DNA of 16,809 bases, taken from Aurantimonadaceae bacterium. GTDB taxonomy: Bacteria; Pseudomonadota; Alphaproteobacteria; Rhizobiales; Rhizobiaceae. Under the pieces are notes generated by a model, which saw only the letters and a list, made by a program, of their open reading frames with translations, was not told the DNA's origin and searched no databases. The stretch lies in NCBI GenBank assembly GCA_003232595.1, contig QIIJ01000064.1, forward strand, positions 1 through 16,809. The letters are read 5' to 3'. Positions 13,943 to 16,809 of this stretch are shown here, in pieces; position 1 is the stretch's first letter; every line of letters begins with the position of its first letter. Both the position numbers and the translations under genes were made by a program.

Positions 13943-15388
13943 ATGGCCAAAACCAATTTGGGAAACCTTATGATAGAATTGCCTGATACCCCTGATGCAC
14001 TTGCGATTGCCGACCTTGTTCGAAGCAACGAGATATCTGCGGAGGAAGTGCTTGAAATAACACTGGCGAGAATAGCCGAACGCAACCCCGCTTTGAATGC
14101 AATCGTTACACCACTTTATGAAGAGGCCCGCGCGGCAGTAGCACAGGGATTGCCTGACGGGCCATTTTCTGGCGTGCCCTATGTATTCAAGGAGCTTGTT
14201 GTTTCTGTTGCTGGCGTGCCTTCAACCGCCGCATCGCGACTTTGTACCAATATCATACCTGCAGGTGACAGCGAGATCGTAAGGCGTTGTCGCCGTGCCG
14301 GATTGGTTATTGTTGGCAAAACCAATTCGTCGGAATTCGGGCTCTCCACAGCAACTGAACCAGCCTTGTTCGGGCCAACAAAAAACCCGTGGAGCCTTGA
14401 GCATTCGCCGGGTGGTTCAAGTGGAGGATCTGCTGCTGCCGTGGCGGCAGGAATGTTGCCGATGGGCCATGCCAGCGATGGTGGTGGGTCAATACGTATT
14501 CCTGCCTCCTGTTGCGGGCTGTTCGGGCTTAAACCCACGCGGGCGAGAATAACAGCCGGGCCCGAAGGAGGGGAAGGGCTTGCCGGGTTGGCGATGCAAC
14601 ACGCAGTCACATGGTCGGTGCGCGACAGTGCTGCCCTGCTGGATGTGACGGCTGGGCCAATGCCAGGTGATCCATATATTCCTGCCCCGCCCAAAGGTAC
14701 CTATCTGGAAGCCGCAGGACGCGATCCTGGTCGATTAAAAATTGCCTGTTCGACAAAAGCACCAAATGCGGCAATGGTTGACCGGCAATGTGCAGATGCA
14801 ACACTGAACGCCGCCCGTTTGTGCGAAAGTCTCGGTCATGATGTGCAGGAGGCGGAGCCTGAATTTGATGTCGAAGCAGTACAAAGTGGTTTTTTGGCAG
14901 TATTTCAGGCAAATACAATGGCCAACATAGCACGCCTAACCGGCGGGAGCTTGCCAAAAGAAGGATTGGTTGAACCACTGACAATGGCAGTTGCAGAAGG
15001 AGGAATGGCAATAACGGCAACCAAATATATTCAAGCAATCCAGGCTCTGCATCGAGAATCCCGACGCATTGCCGATTTTTTTAACCGTTACGATATCTGG
15101 CTGACGCCAACGCTCGCCACGCCCCCACCCCTTACCGGCTATTTCAACAATGACATTACCAACGTGGAGCAATGGTTGGCAAAAGTGCTTGCATTTTCAC
15201 CGTTCACATTTTTGTCCAATGTTACCGGGCAGCCTGCAATGTCAGTTCCCCTGGGCCATGCTGATAACGGCCTGCCGATCGGGAGCCATTTTGCAGCATC
15301 ATACGGTAATGAAGAACTTCTATTCAGCCTGGCGGGCCAACTTGAACGCGCATCTCCATGGAACCACAGAAGACCTGTTATGATTTGA
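13943..15388 (+). CDS. Amidase-signature family hydrolase, NylA-like (6-aminohexanoate-cyclic-dimer hydrolase-type)
   Basis: A 481-residue cytoplasmic amidase with the Ser-cisSer-Lys triad. Lys83 is in GVPYVFKEL, the cis-Ser is Ser159 in SPGGSSGGSAAAVAAGM, and the nucleophile Ser183 is in HASDGGGSIRIPASCCGLFGLKPTRAR. The spacing (76 and 24 residues) is family-normal. The DGGGSIRIPASCCGLFGLKPT block and the C-terminal YDIWLTPTLATPPPLTGYF block resemble proteins annotated as 6-aminohexanoate-cyclic-dimer hydrolases, most of which act on other, unknown amides. It has no signal peptide. It is divergent from the M20-ABC operon with the CTGGAT array between, so it may act on the same imported compound or a product. 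ATG 13943 lacks a good ribosome site; ATG 13970 (MIELPDTPDAL), with GGGA six bases upstream, is an equally likely start. Confidence 0.92.
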   Translation: MAKTNLGNLMIELPDTPDALAIADLVRSNEISAEEVLEITLARIAERNPALNAIVTPLYEEARAAVAQGLPDGPFSGVPYVFKELVVSVAGVPSTAASRLCTNIIPAGDSEIVRRCRRAGLVIVGKTNSSEFGLSTATEPALFGPTKNPWSLEHSPGGSSGGSAAAVAAGMLPMGHASDGGGSIRIPASCCGLFGLKPTRARITAGPEGGEGLAGLAMQHAVTWSVRDSAALLDVTAGPMPGDPYIPAPPKGTYLEAAGRDPGRLKIACSTKAPNAAMVDRQCADATLNAARLCESLGHDVQEAEPEFDVEAVQSGFLAVFQANTMANIARLTGGSLPKEGLVEPLTMAVAEGGMAITATKYIQAIQALHRESRRIADFFNRYDIWLTPTLATPPPLTGYFNNDITNVEQWLAKVLAFSPFTFLSNVTGQPAMSVPLGHADNGLPIGSHFAASYGNEELLFSLAGQLERASPWNHRRPVMI

Positions 15389-15396
15389 TTTGGGAA

Positions 15397-15429
15397 TTAT
15401 GCCCGGTCTCACCTGGACATCGGGCGTAA
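15397..15429 (+). terminator. Hairpin after the amidase gene
   Basis: TTATGCCCG (15397-15405) pairs with CGGGCGTAA (15421-15429) through nine pairs including one G-U, with a short GTC/GAC continuation inside the loop, nine bases after the amidase stop. No clean T run follows (AATTAAGAGCGTTTT), so termination may be partial. The rest of the gap to 15540 shows no other clear element; a promoter for the next gene is expected but not identified with confidence. Confidence 0.5.
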
Positions 15430-15540
15430 AATTAAGAGCGTTTTGAGTAATATCTATTGGTAGAACGCCGGGTGATTTTGTTGTAAGAAATAGAGACATT
15501 AAATTCTTCAATCCTGCAATGCGAATTACCGGAATTTATA

Positions 15541-16716
15541 ATGCCAAAAAAGATAATAGTTTTTTGTGATGGTACCGGCAATGAAATTAAAGAACATCAG
15601 TCAAATGTTCTTAAATTTTACCGTGTTTTAAAAAAAGATAAATCACAAGTTGCATTTTACGATACCGGAATTGGCACAATTAGTGATAGCGGTTCCTGGG
15701 CTGCGTTTAAAAATAAAGCCAAGGGTGTAATTGGCCTGGCCACCGGCTATGGGCTTGATGCAAACATTCTCGATGCCTATCGGTTCCTCATTCGGAACTA
15801 TCAAACAGGCGATGATGTATATCTTTTTGGTTTCAGTCGTGGGGCTCACACTGTTCGGGTTCTTGCGGGATTTATCAATATGGTTGGGTTATTACGTCCG
15901 CATCAGGAGCATTTATGCAGTTACGCCCTGACTGCATATAAACAGACAAGTCAAAAAGATGACTATGGAATTGCCTGGCGTGTTCAGGAAATATTGGAGA
16001 CTGAGCGAATTACAATAAATTTCATGGGCTGCTGGGATACTGTCGGATCGGTTTTTGTACCTCGTCCGGACCGGTTTTACATTCCTTCACTGGAAAATCT
16101 TCCCTACACCAACAAAAATTCCTGTGTTCGGATTTTTCGGCACGCGATTGCTATTGACGAGCGTCGTCGAATGTTTCGTCTATGTCATTGGGAAGAGCCA
16201 CAAAAGTTTAAAGAAAATCCATTTGTGAAAGACGAAAACTCTGATGAGCAGGATATCAAGCAGGTATGGTTTTCTGGTGTGCATTCAGATATCGGTGGGG
16301 GGTACCCTGAAGCAGAAAGCGGGGCCGCAAAAATCCCATTGGCCTGGATGGTCGATCAAGCCCGTGAGCACGGGTTGATATTCCGGGAAAGAATGGTGAA
16401 GCGCCTGGTATTGGGTAAAAACCCCGAAAACAGCACCAGAAACTACGTCGCCCCCGACCCGCGATCAAATCTTCACAAGTCAATGACAGTTTTCTGGAGG
16501 ATTTTGGAATGGATTCCCAAAAATGCGAAACGCAAGGACTGGCCAAAACGAAAATCCTTCGCCGGGATGTATTTTCCGTTTTCTGAGCCACGCAATATTT
16601 CTGAAAGCGCCGAGATACATCCCTCTGTCCATGAGCGCATTGAACTCGCAAGTGACGATGACAAATATAGGCCGGTTAACCTGCCTGAAAAGCATTTTAC
16701 CAGCCCTGCCGGCTGA
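15541..16716 (+). CDS. DUF2235 domain-containing alpha/beta hydrolase
   Basis: A 391-residue protein with the DUF2235 (Tle1-like) hydrolase domain. It starts with the family hallmark KKIIVFCDGTGNE. A YDTGIGT segment (40-46), the nucleophile elbow GFSRGAHTVRVLAGFI with Ser99, GCWDTVGSVFVP with Asp166, and VWFSGVHSDIGGGYPE with His248 complete a plausible catalytic triad. Some members are type VI secretion phospholipase effectors, but stand-alone genes like this one are common in proteobacteria and have no assigned role. No secretion-system gene, immunity gene, signal peptide or membrane helix is visible here, so an effector role is not supported. The 5' part is rich in A and T compared with the neighbouring genes. 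Ribosome site is weak (CCGGAA). It appears to be a single-gene unit unrelated to the sulfonate genes. Confidence 0.9.
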   Translation: MPKKIIVFCDGTGNEIKEHQSNVLKFYRVLKKDKSQVAFYDTGIGTISDSGSWAAFKNKAKGVIGLATGYGLDANILDAYRFLIRNYQTGDDVYLFGFSRGAHTVRVLAGFINMVGLLRPHQEHLCSYALTAYKQTSQKDDYGIAWRVQEILETERITINFMGCWDTVGSVFVPRPDRFYIPSLENLPYTNKNSCVRIFRHAIAIDERRRMFRLCHWEEPQKFKENPFVKDENSDEQDIKQVWFSGVHSDIGGGYPEAESGAAKIPLAWMVDQAREHGLIFRERMVKRLVLGKNPENSTRNYVAPDPRSNLHKSMTVFWRILEWIPKNAKRKDWPKRKSFAGMYFPFSEPRNISESAEIHPSVHERIELASDDDKYRPVNLPEKHFTSPAG

Positions 16717-16768
16717 ATTCGGCATATGAAGTATTCCCACCAACGTGAGGGAAAATGGGTTGAGTGAT

Positions 16769-16806
16769 TGGCCTGCAATACTGGTTCAGCCAGTCCCGGC
16801 CATTTT
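16769..16806 (+). terminator. Intrinsic terminator candidate after the DUF2235 gene
   Basis: Nested inverted repeats TGGCC (16769-16773)/GGCCA (16798-16802) and ACTGG (16780-16784)/CCAGT (16790-16794) with a five-base loop form an interrupted stem, followed by TTTT (16803-16806). It lies about 50 bases after the DUF2235 stop. The internal loop makes it imperfect. Confidence 0.45.
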
Positions 16807-16809
16807 CCA

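Noticed and set aside
14179..14694. A 171-codon minus-strand open frame inside the amidase
   Set aside because: Antisense to the catalytic block of the amidase; Pro/Ser-rich translation with no recognisable domain.
16256..16651. A 131-codon minus-strand open frame inside the DUF2235 gene
   Set aside because: Antisense to a recognisable hydrolase domain; no start signal and no domain.
15541..16716. DUF2235 protein as a type VI secretion phospholipase effector
   Set aside because: No VgrG, PAAR, chaperone or immunity gene is visible and the gene stands alone, so the effector role is not supported in this window.

Overview
The window is about 16.8 kb of bacterial chromosome with mid-range GC. 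It is densely packed, with several 4-base ATGA gene overlaps and no tRNA, rRNA, insertion sequence or CRISPR array that I can see. Gene content (a TRAP transporter, a MocR-type TauR next to Xsc, and a dipeptide-type ABC transporter beside amidohydrolases) suggests a heterotrophic, probably marine, alphaproteobacterium. That assignment is inference from gene content, not a database match.

Layout. (1) 1-2107, minus strand: a TRAP transporter operon in the order small permease, large permease, substrate-binding protein. The binding protein is cut by the window edge. (2) 2276-3184, plus: a LysR-type regulator divergent from the TRAP operon, with an inverted and direct repeat operator candidate between them. 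(3) 3181-3531, minus: an unrecognised 116-residue protein whose stop overlaps the LysR stop. (4) 3678-7011, plus: tauR (GntR/aminotransferase fusion regulator) followed by xsc (sulfoacetaldehyde acetyltransferase), the core of C2-sulfonate (taurine or isethionate) dissimilation. (5) 7157-13753, minus: an M20 amidohydrolase, a family-5 substrate-binding protein, two permeases and one double ATPase, forming a peptide/opine-type ABC uptake operon with its own cytoplasmic hydrolase. (6) 13943-15388, plus: an amidase-signature hydrolase divergent from that operon. (7) 15541-16716, plus: a stand-alone DUF2235 alpha/beta hydrolase with a terminator-like hairpin after it.

How the genes may work together. 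Xsc cleaves sulfoacetaldehyde to sulfite and acetyl phosphate, and TauR is the usual activator of such genes. The ABC transporter, the M20 hydrolase and the amidase look like an import-and-deacylate module for an amide-linked compound. The intergenic region between the M20 gene and the amidase gene carries three CTGGAT elements of alternating orientation, each separated by exactly 12 bases. The first continues as CTGGATCTAA, close to the TauR box as I remember it. A related CTGGTTCAAATCCAG palindrome lies just upstream of the tauR promoter candidate. My hypothesis is that TauR controls both sets, and that the window encodes uptake and hydrolysis of a taurine amide (N-acyltaurine, gamma-glutamyltaurine or a taurine conjugate) feeding Xsc. 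The aminotransferase or dehydrogenase that would make sulfoacetaldehyde, phosphate acetyltransferase and sulfite-handling genes are not in the window, so the pathway is incomplete here.
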